Under the pieces are notes generated by a model. The model saw nothing but the letters and a program-made list of their open reading frames with translations. It was not told where the DNA came from and made no database searches. From the NCBI GenBank assembly GCA_964498395.1, contig CAZCHE010000005.1:1-64000 (forward strand): a stretch of 64,000 nucleotides of DNA, given 5' to 3'. The DNA is from Parapedobacter sp964498395. GTDB lineage: Bacteria > Bacteroidota > Bacteroidia > Sphingobacteriales > Sphingobacteriaceae. Shown here one piece after another: positions 1 to 9,070 of this stretch (positions are counted from its first letter, which is position 1; every line of letters starts with the position of its first letter). The position numbers and the translations under genes were made by a program.

Positions 1-1180
1 GTTGCGCGCCAACAAGATCATGGCGTTGGGCTACCTGGGCAAGAATCTGCTTTGGGCAGGTAGCCCATTGATGAATTATGAGTCTACGGGCAGCCGAACC
101 TACAATACAGATTATTGCCGGCGGGCAGCGGACGCTTTCGGCGAACTGCTTCAATTGGTGGAAAGCGGGCAGACGCAATATGCATTGATGCCATTTGCGA
201 ACTATCACATGAATTTTTACACCTATGGTCAGAACTGGGCCATACCTGGTGGCACGGAAGCTATTTTCCGTCCACCTTACCACCGGGGCAACCATACAAA
301 CTGGGGCGCATCAAAACAGTATTTGCCAGCGCACATTGGCGACGGTGACATCAAGTTCCTGCCCACTGCCAACTATGTAAATTTTTACGGTATGGCCAAT
401 GGGCTGCCGCTTCCGGATGACATTACCAAGCCCGACTTGGAGTCCGGCTACGACCCGGAATTTCCCTGGCGTGGGCGTGATCCGCGGTTTTATAACAACA
501 TACTTTTTGATGGCGTAAAAGTGGTGCAAGGCTCCATACCGGCAAACATGGCGGGAGAACGGTATGCCAACCTATTCACCGGAGGAAGCTACCGCAACGT
601 CAGTACGGGAAGCCGCACGGGCTACGTGAACCGGAAGTTCATTCCGATTACGGCCAACAACATCGACAGGGGATTCGACTATGGATATGCGCTCCATATC
701 ATGATTCCTTATATGCGGTTGGCCGATATCTACCTGATGTATGCAGAGTCGGTAGCAGTGGGGTACAGCTCGCCATCGGGGCAGTCGTCGACTTTTGCCA
801 AGACGGCTGAGGATGCGGTGAATGTCATCCGCCAGCGCGCTGGTGTTGAACCGGTGCATGCCAGATTTTTAGGGTCAACCGAGGCCTTTTTGCCCGAATT
901 GCGCCGCGAGCGCGCCGTTGAGCTGGCGATGGAAAGCCATCGGTTCAACGACCTGAGAAGGTGGTTGCTGTTGATTGAGCGGCCATACACCATCAAGACA
1001 TCCATTGAATTTGATAGGGCCGGGGAGTTCAATACGGAAGATCCAGCAGAGAACCGGGTGGTAAACCTGAGGGAAGCAGTGATTTTGGAGCGTAATTTCA
1101 GCGAAAAGCATTATTGGTTGCCGCTGAAGGTTGCTGATGTAACGTTGTACCCGGAGTTACACCAGAATCCGGGTTGGTAA
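1..1180 (+). CDS. xusB: SusD/RagB-family glycan-binding lipoprotein, 5' truncated (XusB-like)
   Basis: Outer-membrane SusD-type protein that caps a SusC porin and binds xylan oligosaccharides at the cell surface. About 392 residues are readable; the reading frame is open to the window edge, so the signal peptide, lipobox and first TPR helices are missing. The C-terminal RagB/SusD domain is clear: a segment reading YMRLADIYLMYAES, then NVIRQRAGV, then LRRERAVELAMESHRFNDLRRW, all standard for the family. It ends 26 bases before the following SusC gene. With that SusC and the second SusD it matches the xusB-xusC-xusD order known from xylan loci of Prevotella and Bacteroides; the paired first SusC should lie just upstream of the window. 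Family assignment is firm; the xylan specificity is inferred from neighbours. Confidence 0.9.
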   Translation, partial: LRANKIMALGYLGKNLLWAGSPLMNYESTGSRTYNTDYCRRAADAFGELLQLVESGQTQYALMPFANYHMNFYTYGQNWAIPGGTEAIFRPPYHRGNHTNWGASKQYLPAHIGDGDIKFLPTANYVNFYGMANGLPLPDDITKPDLESGYDPEFPWRGRDPRFYNNILFDGVKVVQGSIPANMAGERYANLFTGGSYRNVSTGSRTGYVNRKFIPITANNIDRGFDYGYALHIMIPYMRLADIYLMYAESVAVGYSSPSGQSSTFAKTAEDAVNVIRQRAGVEPVHARFLGSTEAFLPELRRERAVELAMESHRFNDLRRWLLLIERPYTIKTSIEFDRAGEFNTEDPAENRVVNLREAVILERNFSEKHYWLPLKVADVTLYPELHQNPGW

Positions 1181-1206
1181 TGGCATGCTGAAAATTAAAT
1201 GGAGAA

Positions 1207-4029
1207 ATGACAATGAAAGATATACGATTAGCGATGGTGTGTAGTGTCACCATGACGCTGTTTTCGGCAACATTGCGAGCACAGGACACAATCAAGGCGA
1301 ATATAGGTGATTCCGTCCAGGTGGCCTTCCGGACAGTCGAATCCCACGAGTTGACGGGAGGAGTGGCCTATGTGGACGTCCCACAACTGCTGGACAAAAA
1401 TTATTTTACCTACTCCCTGTCGGAAATGGAAGCTTTTGCTGCTGGCTTTCACGGCAACCTGTGGGGGAATAATTCGTTTCTGGTGCTGGTAGACGGCGTG
1501 CCGCGCGATGCAGGCAGTGTAATGCCCACGGAAATCGAACAGGTGACCTTTTTGAAGGGCGTTGCGGCCGTAGCGCTTTATGGCAGCCGCGCGGCAAAGG
1601 GAGTTGTGATGATCACAACTAAACGAGGACGGGCAGCCGAACAGACTGTTGAGGTACGGGCAAATGCAGGCCTGCATACCGTAAGACGCTATCCGCAATA
1701 CCTGGGGTCTGCGGAATACATGACGCTATATAACGAAGCACGGTTGAACGATGGTTTGGGTGCGCTATATTCAGCAGAAGATATTTATCACCATGCTGCG
1801 GGCGCCAACCCGTACCGGTATCCCAATGTGGACTATTATTCGCCCGAATACCTGAAGAATACCTACAATCGCTATGACGCCACCGTGGAAATAGCGGGAG
1901 GGAACCAGCGGGCAGCATATTACACCAACTTCGGTTACTGGTCAGAGGGCACGCTCCTGAACTTCGGGCAGGCTGCTGACAACAAAAATGAGCGGTTTAA
2001 CATCCGTGGCAATGTAGATATGAACATCAACCAGTTTATTGATGCCAAGGTAGACGCAGCCGCAATTTTTTACAATGGAAAAGAGGTTAATACCGATTAC
2101 TGGAACGGTGCTGCAACCCTAAGGCCGCACAGGTTTGCACCGCTGATTCCAATAAGCATGATTGAAGCGGACGATGAGGAGTCGATGAGGTTGGTGGGGC
2201 TCAGCAGTAATCTGATCGATGGAAGGTACCTTCTCGGCGGAACGCAACTGGACCAGACGAATCCGTTTGCTGATATCTATGCAGGTGGTTCGAACACCTA
2301 CACCAGCCGTCAATTCCAGTTCAATACCGCGGTAGACTTTGACCTCCGGAATGTGCTGCCCGGGTTGTCGTTCAGCTCGATGTTCGGAATGGACTACGCA
2401 ACATCCTATAATCAATCGTTCAACCATGAGTACGCAGTATACGAGCCTGTATGGAATAATTATGCAGGGAACGACCTGATCGGCAGCCTGACCCGCTATG
2501 GCCAGGATGCCAGTTCGCGCACCCAGAATGTCAGCAACAGTGCATTCAGGCAGACAATCGCCGCATCAGGCCAGCTCAACTACCGGCGGCAGTTCGATAG
2601 CCGGCACAACGTTTCGGCCACGCTGCTGGCCGGAGGCTTCCAACAGACTACTTCCGGTGTTTACCACAAGACAAGCAATGCAAACCTTGGTTTACATGCC
2701 AGGTATAACTACCAAGGTACCTACTATGCCGAATTCAATGGTGCTTTGGTCCACTCAGCCCGGCTTCCCGAACGCAACCGGCAAGCCTTTAACCCAACTG
2801 CTACGATTGGGTGGCGGATCAGCAACGAGCCTTTTATCGCTGGCTCATCGGCGATAGACAACCTGATGGTGTCGGTATCCGGCGGGATCCTGCATACCGA
2901 TTTGGATATTGCCGACTATTACCTGTATGAGGCCATTTACGCGAACGCCGGGGATGAAGGTGGCGCATGGTATGGCTGGCGAGACATGTCGGCGGGCGAA
3001 CGGACAACGGACTCCAGGCGTGGCGCGAACCCCAACCTGACTTTTCCCAAACGGGAAGAGGTCAGCGTAAACCTGAATGCATCCTTTTTCAACCAACTGG
3101 TATCCTTCAACGCGTCGTGGTTCGTAAGCCGGATGAAGGGATTGGTTGTCCAGAACGAAAACTTATTTCCGAGTTATTTTACCACGGGCTGGCCGGTGTC
3201 TTCTTTCATTCCTTATGTGAATTATGACGAAGACGAGCGTTCCGGTTTTGATTTCGATTTGCAACTGAATAAAAAAGTCGGCAATGCGGATTTGAGTTTG
3301 GGTTTGATCGGTACGTACTACAAAGCGATAGCAACCCGAAGGGCTGATATTTTTGAGGACAGCTATCAGAACAGGATGGGAAGGGAACTGGATGCAATCT
3401 GGGGATTGCAGGCGGAAGGATTTTTCAGCAGCGTCGAGGAGATTGAAAATTCGCCTACGCAGGCATTCGGCCAGATGCGGCCCGGTGACATTAAATACAA
3501 GGACCAAAACAACGACGGTGTCATCAATGATCAAGACGCGGTCTATCTCGGTCGGGGTGGCTGGTTCGGCGCACCGTTTACCGCAGGGATACACCTGACT
3601 GCAAAATACCGCAACCTTACCGTATTTGTACTAGGAATGGCCAGGACAGGAGCTTATGCCATGCGCGACAACTCCTATTTCTGGATTGCAGGCGAAAACA
3701 AGTATTCGGAGGTGGTGAGAGGGCGTTGGACCCCGGAAACCAGCGGCCAAGCGACCTATCCGCGGTTGACTACACTGAATGGAAATAACAATTTCAGATC
3801 ATCCGACTTTTGGCTTTACAGTACAGACCGGTTTGACCTGGCCAGGGTACAGGTCTCCTACACGTTGCCAAAGCGTATCATCGGTGATGGCTTTTTTAAC
3901 GAGCTTGGGGTATATATAAACGGGGCAAACCTGCTGACCATTTCCCCCAACCGGAAAATCATGGAGTTGAATATTGGAAGTGCACCCCAAACACGGTTTT
4001 TTAACGTTGGCGCGAAAGTGCTGTTTTAG
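1207..4029 (+). CDS. xusC: SusC/RagA-family TonB-dependent receptor (XusC-like)
   Basis: Outer-membrane TonB-dependent transporter of 940 residues, predicted to import xylo-oligosaccharides with its SusD partner. A signal peptide covers roughly residues 1-26. The plug follows at about 90-150 and contains LVLVDGVPRD and the family hallmark ALYGSRAAKGVVMITTKRG. The beta-barrel continues to a C-terminal phenylalanine. A calcium-type loop, DQNNDGVINDQDAVYLG, is near residue 770. The usual N-terminal carboxypeptidase-regulatory-like domain is absent and no convincing TonB box is seen, so the protein is shorter than most SusC members. Starts at 1207 and 1213 are both possible (ATG-ACA-ATG); the second gives MKDIRLAM. 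The gene sits in a tight operon, 26 bases after one SusD and 23 bases before the next. Confidence 0.92.
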   Translation: MTMKDIRLAMVCSVTMTLFSATLRAQDTIKANIGDSVQVAFRTVESHELTGGVAYVDVPQLLDKNYFTYSLSEMEAFAAGFHGNLWGNNSFLVLVDGVPRDAGSVMPTEIEQVTFLKGVAAVALYGSRAAKGVVMITTKRGRAAEQTVEVRANAGLHTVRRYPQYLGSAEYMTLYNEARLNDGLGALYSAEDIYHHAAGANPYRYPNVDYYSPEYLKNTYNRYDATVEIAGGNQRAAYYTNFGYWSEGTLLNFGQAADNKNERFNIRGNVDMNINQFIDAKVDAAAIFYNGKEVNTDYWNGAATLRPHRFAPLIPISMIEADDEESMRLVGLSSNLIDGRYLLGGTQLDQTNPFADIYAGGSNTYTSRQFQFNTAVDFDLRNVLPGLSFSSMFGMDYATSYNQSFNHEYAVYEPVWNNYAGNDLIGSLTRYGQDASSRTQNVSNSAFRQTIAASGQLNYRRQFDSRHNVSATLLAGGFQQTTSGVYHKTSNANLGLHARYNYQGTYYAEFNGALVHSARLPERNRQAFNPTATIGWRISNEPFIAGSSAIDNLMVSVSGGILHTDLDIADYYLYEAIYANAGDEGGAWYGWRDMSAGERTTDSRRGANPNLTFPKREEVSVNLNASFFNQLVSFNASWFVSRMKGLVVQNENLFPSYFTTGWPVSSFIPYVNYDEDERSGFDFDLQLNKKVGNADLSLGLIGTYYKAIATRRADIFEDSYQNRMGRELDAIWGLQAEGFFSSVEEIENSPTQAFGQMRPGDIKYKDQNNDGVINDQDAVYLGRGGWFGAPFTAGIHLTAKYRNLTVFVLGMARTGAYAMRDNSYFWIAGENKYSEVVRGRWTPETSGQATYPRLTTLNGNNNFRSSDFWLYSTDRFDLARVQVSYTLPKRIIGDGFFNELGVYINGANLLTISPNRKIMELNIGSAPQTRFFNVGAKVLF

Positions 4030-4052
4030 TTAGCTACAAAAAATGAAAAGCG

Positions 4053-5816
4053 ATGAATAAGAAACTTGTATATGTAGTTGTGATGCTTGTCGCGGCATCG
4101 GGTTGTTCCGATCTTTTTGAACCGGCCATCCGGAATAACCGGGATTTGAGTGACATCCACGATGAGCCAAAGTTCGCGACCGGACTGTTGTACAATGGCT
4201 ATACACGGCTCCCTACGAATGGCTGGTCTTTCAGCGATATGGCCACGGACAATGCCGTTTCCAATGACGAAACCAATGCATATTATACAGTGGCCACAGG
4301 GCAATGGGCTTCAAACAACAATCCTCTGAATCAATGGACAAATTCACTGGCGGCTATCCAATACCTCAATGTGATGCTGGAAGAGGTCGATATGGTAAAA
4401 TTTTCCGATGATCCGGTAATCAATCAGCTCTTTGTTGAGCGCACGAAAGGGGAAGCTTACGGGCTGCGGGCGCTGTTCATGTATCATTTGCTCCAGGCAC
4501 ATGGCGGCGACACCAATGGCGAATTGTTGGGTGTGCCAATCGTGCTGGAACCGGAAGACCCGTCTTCCGACTTTAATCAGCCGAGAGCTACATTCGAGGC
4601 CTGTATGCAGCAGCTGTACAGTGATGTGGAGACAGCACTTGGCTTGCTGCCCCATGATTATGAAGATGTCAGCAACGTGTCAGCAATACCGGCTAAATAC
4701 ACCTCGCTGGGTATTGGGATCAGCGCATATAACCGGGTGTTCGGACAAGTGATGCGTTTGCGGTTGTCGGGGCGTATCCTGCGGGCGGTACGCGCACAGG
4801 CGGCATTGCTGGCGGCAAGCCCGGCATTCAGCCACGGGAATACCACCACTTGGGCCGATGCCGCGAACTATGCGGCCGAAGTGATCGATCTAAACGGTGG
4901 GATTACTGGACTGGCACCCAACGGGGTTACGTGGTACGACAACCGCGGCGAAATCGATGGGCTTGGGTCTGGGGTAAACCCGCGCGAAATCCTCTGGCGT
5001 ACAAACATCGAAGGGACAAGCAGCACTCTGGAGGCGCAGCATTTCCCGCCCACGCTATATGGAGCCGGATTGCTGAACCCAACCCAAAACCTAGTCGATG
5101 CATTTCCGATGGCCAACGGCTATCCCATTACCACGGAACAGGCACAATATAATGATAACACACCCTATGCAAACCGGGATCCCCGGCTACAGCAATTTAT
5201 TATTGTCAATGGAAGTACAGCAGGGGCCAACAATACGGCCATTTACACAGCAGTAGACGGCGGCACCAATGACGGGCTGAACCGGGTAGAGACATCCACA
5301 CGTACCGGCTATTACATGCGTAAGCTGCTGCGGGGCGATGTTAACCTCAATCCAACCAGTGTTAACGCCCAACGGCACATCAAACCGCATATCCGGTATA
5401 CCGAAATTTACCTGATTTATGCCGAAGCGGCTAATGAAGCATGGGGGCCGACTGCTACCGGTGGCAATAACTATTCCGCCTATGACGTAATCAAAGCTAT
5501 CCGTCAACGGGCAGGGATTGGCCTCGACAATGGCGATGCCTATTTAGAGTCGATCAAAGCAGATCAGGCAGCCATGCGGGAGTTAATCCGTAATGAGCGC
5601 AGGTTGGAACTCTGCTTTGAGGGATTCCGCTTTTGGGATCTGCGCCGCTGGAAGGCCAACCTTACCGAGACAGCACAGGGCGACCACATCGAAAACGGAA
5701 ATCACCGAATTATCGATGTAGAAGACCGGGTGTACCGGGATTTTATGATTTATGGTCCAATACCGTATAGCGAAATATTGAAATTCAGTGCATTACGGCA
5801 AAATAACGGGTGGTAA
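4053..5816 (+). CDS. xusD: SusD/RagB-family glycan-binding lipoprotein (XusD-like)
   Basis: Complete SusD-type surface lipoprotein of 587 residues, partner of the preceding SusC. The N-terminus MNKKLVYVVVMLVAASGC ends in a lipobox with Cys18, so the mature protein is lipidated. The SusD-like N-terminal domain covers about residues 20-300 and the RagB/SusD C-terminal domain about 330-587, with YTEIYLIYAEAANEAWGP, KAIRQRAGI and ELIRNERRLELCFEGFRFWDLRRW. It ends with the common SusD tail ...QNNGW. Two SusCD pairs in a row are typical of xylan loci and separate them from the single-pair starch type. Xylan specificity is inferred from synteny. Confidence 0.93.
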   Translation: MNKKLVYVVVMLVAASGCSDLFEPAIRNNRDLSDIHDEPKFATGLLYNGYTRLPTNGWSFSDMATDNAVSNDETNAYYTVATGQWASNNNPLNQWTNSLAAIQYLNVMLEEVDMVKFSDDPVINQLFVERTKGEAYGLRALFMYHLLQAHGGDTNGELLGVPIVLEPEDPSSDFNQPRATFEACMQQLYSDVETALGLLPHDYEDVSNVSAIPAKYTSLGIGISAYNRVFGQVMRLRLSGRILRAVRAQAALLAASPAFSHGNTTTWADAANYAAEVIDLNGGITGLAPNGVTWYDNRGEIDGLGSGVNPREILWRTNIEGTSSTLEAQHFPPTLYGAGLLNPTQNLVDAFPMANGYPITTEQAQYNDNTPYANRDPRLQQFIIVNGSTAGANNTAIYTAVDGGTNDGLNRVETSTRTGYYMRKLLRGDVNLNPTSVNAQRHIKPHIRYTEIYLIYAEAANEAWGPTATGGNNYSAYDVIKAIRQRAGIGLDNGDAYLESIKADQAAMRELIRNERRLELCFEGFRFWDLRRWKANLTETAQGDHIENGNHRIIDVEDRVYRDFMIYGPIPYSEILKFSALRQNNGW

Positions 5817-5865
5817 GCACTGCGGAGTCAATTGGAGGTTATTTTAGAAGATAAATAATTTAGAC

Positions 5866-6894
5866 ATGAAACATATAGTTTATATCGGCGTAATACTTGT
5901 CACGTGCTTCACGTCGTGTAAGAATGACGACTGGGAGTTTCCGGACTTTGACTACCAGACTGTGTATTTCGCCTATCAGTACCCGGTGCGTACCATTACG
6001 TTAGGGGAGGATATTTTTGATACGACGCTCGATAACGAGGGCAAATTTCGGATCATGGCCACCACGGGAGGCGTGTATACCACACGAAAGGATATCATTA
6101 TTGATTTCGTGGTGGATGATGCGCTATGCCAGGGGTTGTTATTCGGAGGGGGCGACGGCGATGTGGTGCCGATGCCGTCAAACTACTATGCATTGGCTTC
6201 TGATCGCATGGTCATTCCAGCTGGGGAAATCGCGGGTGGCGTGGAAGTACAGCTGACAGACGCCTTTTTCGCCGATCCTTTGGCGCTGAAGCGGACGTAT
6301 GTGGTACCGGTACGGATGACGGGCGTCAGTGGCGCAGACTCTATTCTGTCTGGAGTTCCGTTAGTCGCTAATCCGCAGCGGCGTGTAGCCGCGCATTGGG
6401 AGGTGGCACCCAAAGACTTTACCTTATACGCGGTGAAATATATCAACCCATGGCATGGCTTTTACTTGAGAAGGGGCAAAGACGTCATTACCGGAAAGAA
6501 CGGAAATGCTTCCCTGACCCGCACGGTTATTCGGCATGCCGAATTTATAGAGAACGACGAAGTCAATCAGTTGGTTACCCGATCCCGGAGCGAAGTGGAG
6601 TTCCCATTGGCATTTCCAGATGTCGACGGCGTAAATGTCACAGCTGATATTCTGCTGACGTTTGACGAGGATGGCAACTGCAACGTGACTTCGGCGGCGG
6701 CCGGATACACCGCATCGGGCAGCGGTAAGTTTGTAAAGCGTGGGGAAAAGAACAGTTGGGGAGCGCGGGACCGCGACGCGATTTACCTGGAATACGAGAT
6801 CGATTTACCCCAGATGCATATTGCCGCAACGGATACACTGGTCGTCCGCAACAGGGGGGTATCAATGGAAACATTTACCCCCGTACTAAAGTAA
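5866..6894 (+). CDS. xusE: DUF1735/DUF5627-type surface glycan-binding lipoprotein (XusE-like)
   Basis: Lipoprotein of 342 residues in the position of XusE, the accessory surface xylan-binding protein. The N-terminus MKHIVYIGVILVTCFTSC carries a lipobox at Cys18. The part after it (KNDDWEFPDFDYQTVYFAYQYPVRTITLGED) has the look of the DUF1735 N-terminal beta domain: a short strand ending in VYFA, then PVRT(I/L). The C-terminal half, from about residue 200, fits the DUF5627-like beta domain. No catalytic motif is visible. It lies between susD and the GH10 gene, 49 and 24 bases away, the fixed position of this protein in xylan loci. The role in glycan binding is inferred from family and place; family recognition is by eye. 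Confidence 0.8.
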   Translation: MKHIVYIGVILVTCFTSCKNDDWEFPDFDYQTVYFAYQYPVRTITLGEDIFDTTLDNEGKFRIMATTGGVYTTRKDIIIDFVVDDALCQGLLFGGGDGDVVPMPSNYYALASDRMVIPAGEIAGGVEVQLTDAFFADPLALKRTYVVPVRMTGVSGADSILSGVPLVANPQRRVAAHWEVAPKDFTLYAVKYINPWHGFYLRRGKDVITGKNGNASLTRTVIRHAEFIENDEVNQLVTRSRSEVEFPLAFPDVDGVNVTADILLTFDEDGNCNVTSAAAGYTASGSGKFVKRGEKNSWGARDRDAIYLEYEIDLPQMHIAATDTLVVRNRGVSMETFTPVLK

Positions 6895-6918
6895 ATCTAA
6901 CCATTTAGCAAAAGTAAG

Positions 6919-9060
6919 ATGAACCAACTATGTAAAATGGGCTTACCGGCAATAGCGTTGTTCATGGCCGCCGCTTGTAATGAGTATGAGCCACTTGCCT
7001 TCCATGCAGTTAAGCCGGAAAGCGTGGTCCTGCAGGAGGATATTGATTCATACGATGCGCTAAAGTCGTATATCGATAGAAGCGTCCACAACCAGTTCAA
7101 ATTAGGGGGGGCGACTTCCCTTTCCAGCTATATCCAAAAAGGGGTGATGTACCGGCTGATAAACAGAAATTTTGACGAGATAACCTTGGGCTATGCAATG
7201 AAACACGGCGCGGTGGTACAGGCCGATGGCAGCCTCATCCTGTCTGACGTGGCTGGTTTCTTGGCGATGGCCAACGAGGCAGGCTTATCCGTATATGGCC
7301 ACACGCTGTGCTGGCATGTCAATCAAAATGCCGCTTACCTAAATAAGCTGATAGAACCCACAGTCATTCCCAGGACAGCCGAGCCGACCTTGGGTGGTCA
7401 TGAGATCCGAAACTCGGATTTTGAGTCGGGGATCGATGGCTGGAGCGGCTGGGGCAATAATTCCACAATGAACCAAAGCCAGCAGGGCGAGGGCGCTGAC
7501 GGCTCGGGGTATGCACTTATGTTTACCAATCCATCCCAGGTGAATGCGTGGGAAGCACAGGTGGCCTATGACTTTGCAGTGGAACTGCAAACGGGGGCAA
7601 AATATGTATTGAATTTTAAGGTGAAGGCCAATAAAACGGGGACCATAAGCGCTAATCTGCAGGATCCCTCCAATTACGCGGGGCGTGGAGACTTCGGGTC
7701 AGTAGACTTGACAACCAGCTGGCAGGAGGTCACCTTGGAAACCGTTGTTTCAGGCGAAAATGCTAAGCGTTTTCTTTTCAATTATGGAAACTTTGACGGT
7801 ACGGTATGGATTGACGATATTTCATTACGAATATATAACGAATCGGGCAGCGGAGGAGATGCCGGCTATGCGTATACATTTACCAATCAGTCTGCGGTAA
7901 ACTTCTGGGAAGCACAGGTAGCATATGATTTGCCGAATTTAGAAAACAATCAAGAATACGTGCTGAAGTTTGCCGTAAAGGCCACGGAAGCAGGGGCTAT
8001 ACGTGCCGAAATCCAGTCTACGTCGGATTATTCTTCCAATAGCTTCGGCACCTTTGCGGTAAGTCCGGCATGGCACGAATATGAATTTACGACTACTACG
8101 ACCAAAGGCGACCGCAACCGGCTTGTCATCAGTTTTGGCGACTATGTGGGTACGGTGTATATCGACAATGTGTCGCTAGCCGTTAAAAAAAGTGCTTCAA
8201 ATTTGATTGCAAACGGTGATTTTGAGAGCGGGACCGACCAAGGATGGGCGGGATGGGGGAATGGGTCGACCAGAGGCGTGTCAGCGTACGGAGAAGGCTT
8301 CGGTGGAGTGGGCGATCAAATCATTGAAAAGACCCCCGAGGAAAAAAAGGAAATTTTGACAACGGCTTTGGAAACCTGGATAGCGGGCATGATGGAAGTC
8401 GCGAAGGACCATGTACACGCATGGGATGTGGTCAATGAGCCCATGTCAGACTGGCCGGATCCTTATCAATTGAAAACAGGCTTGGGAAAAACGGATATGG
8501 CCAGCGACGAGTTTTACTGGCAGGACTATTTAGGAACGGATTATGCCGTGGTGGCTTTTAGGTTGGCGGAGCAGTATGGCAAGCCGGGTGACTTGCTGTT
8601 CATCAACGACTACGGTCTGGAATCGAACCTGGATAAGTGCAAGGGCTTGATTGAATATGCAAAATACATCGAAAGTCAGGGAGCTCGGGTAGATGGAATA
8701 GGTACGCAGATGCATATCAGCACTTCCGATGACAGGGAGCGGATAGCAGAGATGTTCGAACTGTTGGCAGCTACAGGGAAGTTGATAAAAATATCGGAAC
8801 TTGACATTGGTGTGGGCGTGCCGACAGCCCAGGCGACCGAGCAAGATTATCAAGCACAGGCGGAAATGTACCGATACGTGGTCGAAAAGTATTTTGAGCT
8901 GATTCCTCCTGCCCAGCGTTACGGCATTACGGTCTGGAGTCCGCTGGATAGCCCCCAAGGTTCAAGCTGGCGGGCGGGTGAGCCGATTGGATTGTGGACG
9001 GAAGGGTATGTCAGGAAACCGGCTTATGCAGCTTTTGCCGAAGCGTTAACTGGCCAATAA
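6919..9060 (+). CDS. xyn10C: GH10 endo-1,4-beta-xylanase with CBM insertion (Xyn10C-like), lipoprotein
   Basis: Surface endo-xylanase of 713 residues. The start MNQLCKMGLPAIALFMAAAC has a lipobox Cys. The GH10 barrel is split: the N-terminal part (residues about 35-150, with GHTLCWH) is followed by about 310 residues of inserted CBM4/9-like beta-sandwich sequence, then the rest of the barrel from DQIIEKTPEEKKEIL onward. Acid/base Glu507 lies in WDVVNEP and nucleophile Glu627 in ISELDIG. Such insertions are known in Bacteroidetes Xyn10 enzymes such as Prevotella Xyn10C and Bacteroides intestinalis Xyn10A. Here the second binding module seems to be in permuted order: its N-terminal strands (NLIANGDFESG) come after its C-terminal part. 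The gene follows xusE by 24 bases and precedes the GH95 gene by 10. Confidence 0.93.
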   Translation: MNQLCKMGLPAIALFMAAACNEYEPLAFHAVKPESVVLQEDIDSYDALKSYIDRSVHNQFKLGGATSLSSYIQKGVMYRLINRNFDEITLGYAMKHGAVVQADGSLILSDVAGFLAMANEAGLSVYGHTLCWHVNQNAAYLNKLIEPTVIPRTAEPTLGGHEIRNSDFESGIDGWSGWGNNSTMNQSQQGEGADGSGYALMFTNPSQVNAWEAQVAYDFAVELQTGAKYVLNFKVKANKTGTISANLQDPSNYAGRGDFGSVDLTTSWQEVTLETVVSGENAKRFLFNYGNFDGTVWIDDISLRIYNESGSGGDAGYAYTFTNQSAVNFWEAQVAYDLPNLENNQEYVLKFAVKATEAGAIRAEIQSTSDYSSNSFGTFAVSPAWHEYEFTTTTTKGDRNRLVISFGDYVGTVYIDNVSLAVKKSASNLIANGDFESGTDQGWAGWGNGSTRGVSAYGEGFGGVGDQIIEKTPEEKKEILTTALETWIAGMMEVAKDHVHAWDVVNEPMSDWPDPYQLKTGLGKTDMASDEFYWQDYLGTDYAVVAFRLAEQYGKPGDLLFINDYGLESNLDKCKGLIEYAKYIESQGARVDGIGTQMHISTSDDRERIAEMFELLAATGKLIKISELDIGVGVPTAQATEQDYQAQAEMYRYVVEKYFELIPPAQRYGITVWSPLDSPQGSSWRAGEPIGLWTEGYVRKPAYAAFAEALTGQ

Positions 9061-9070
9061 AATAGCGCAC

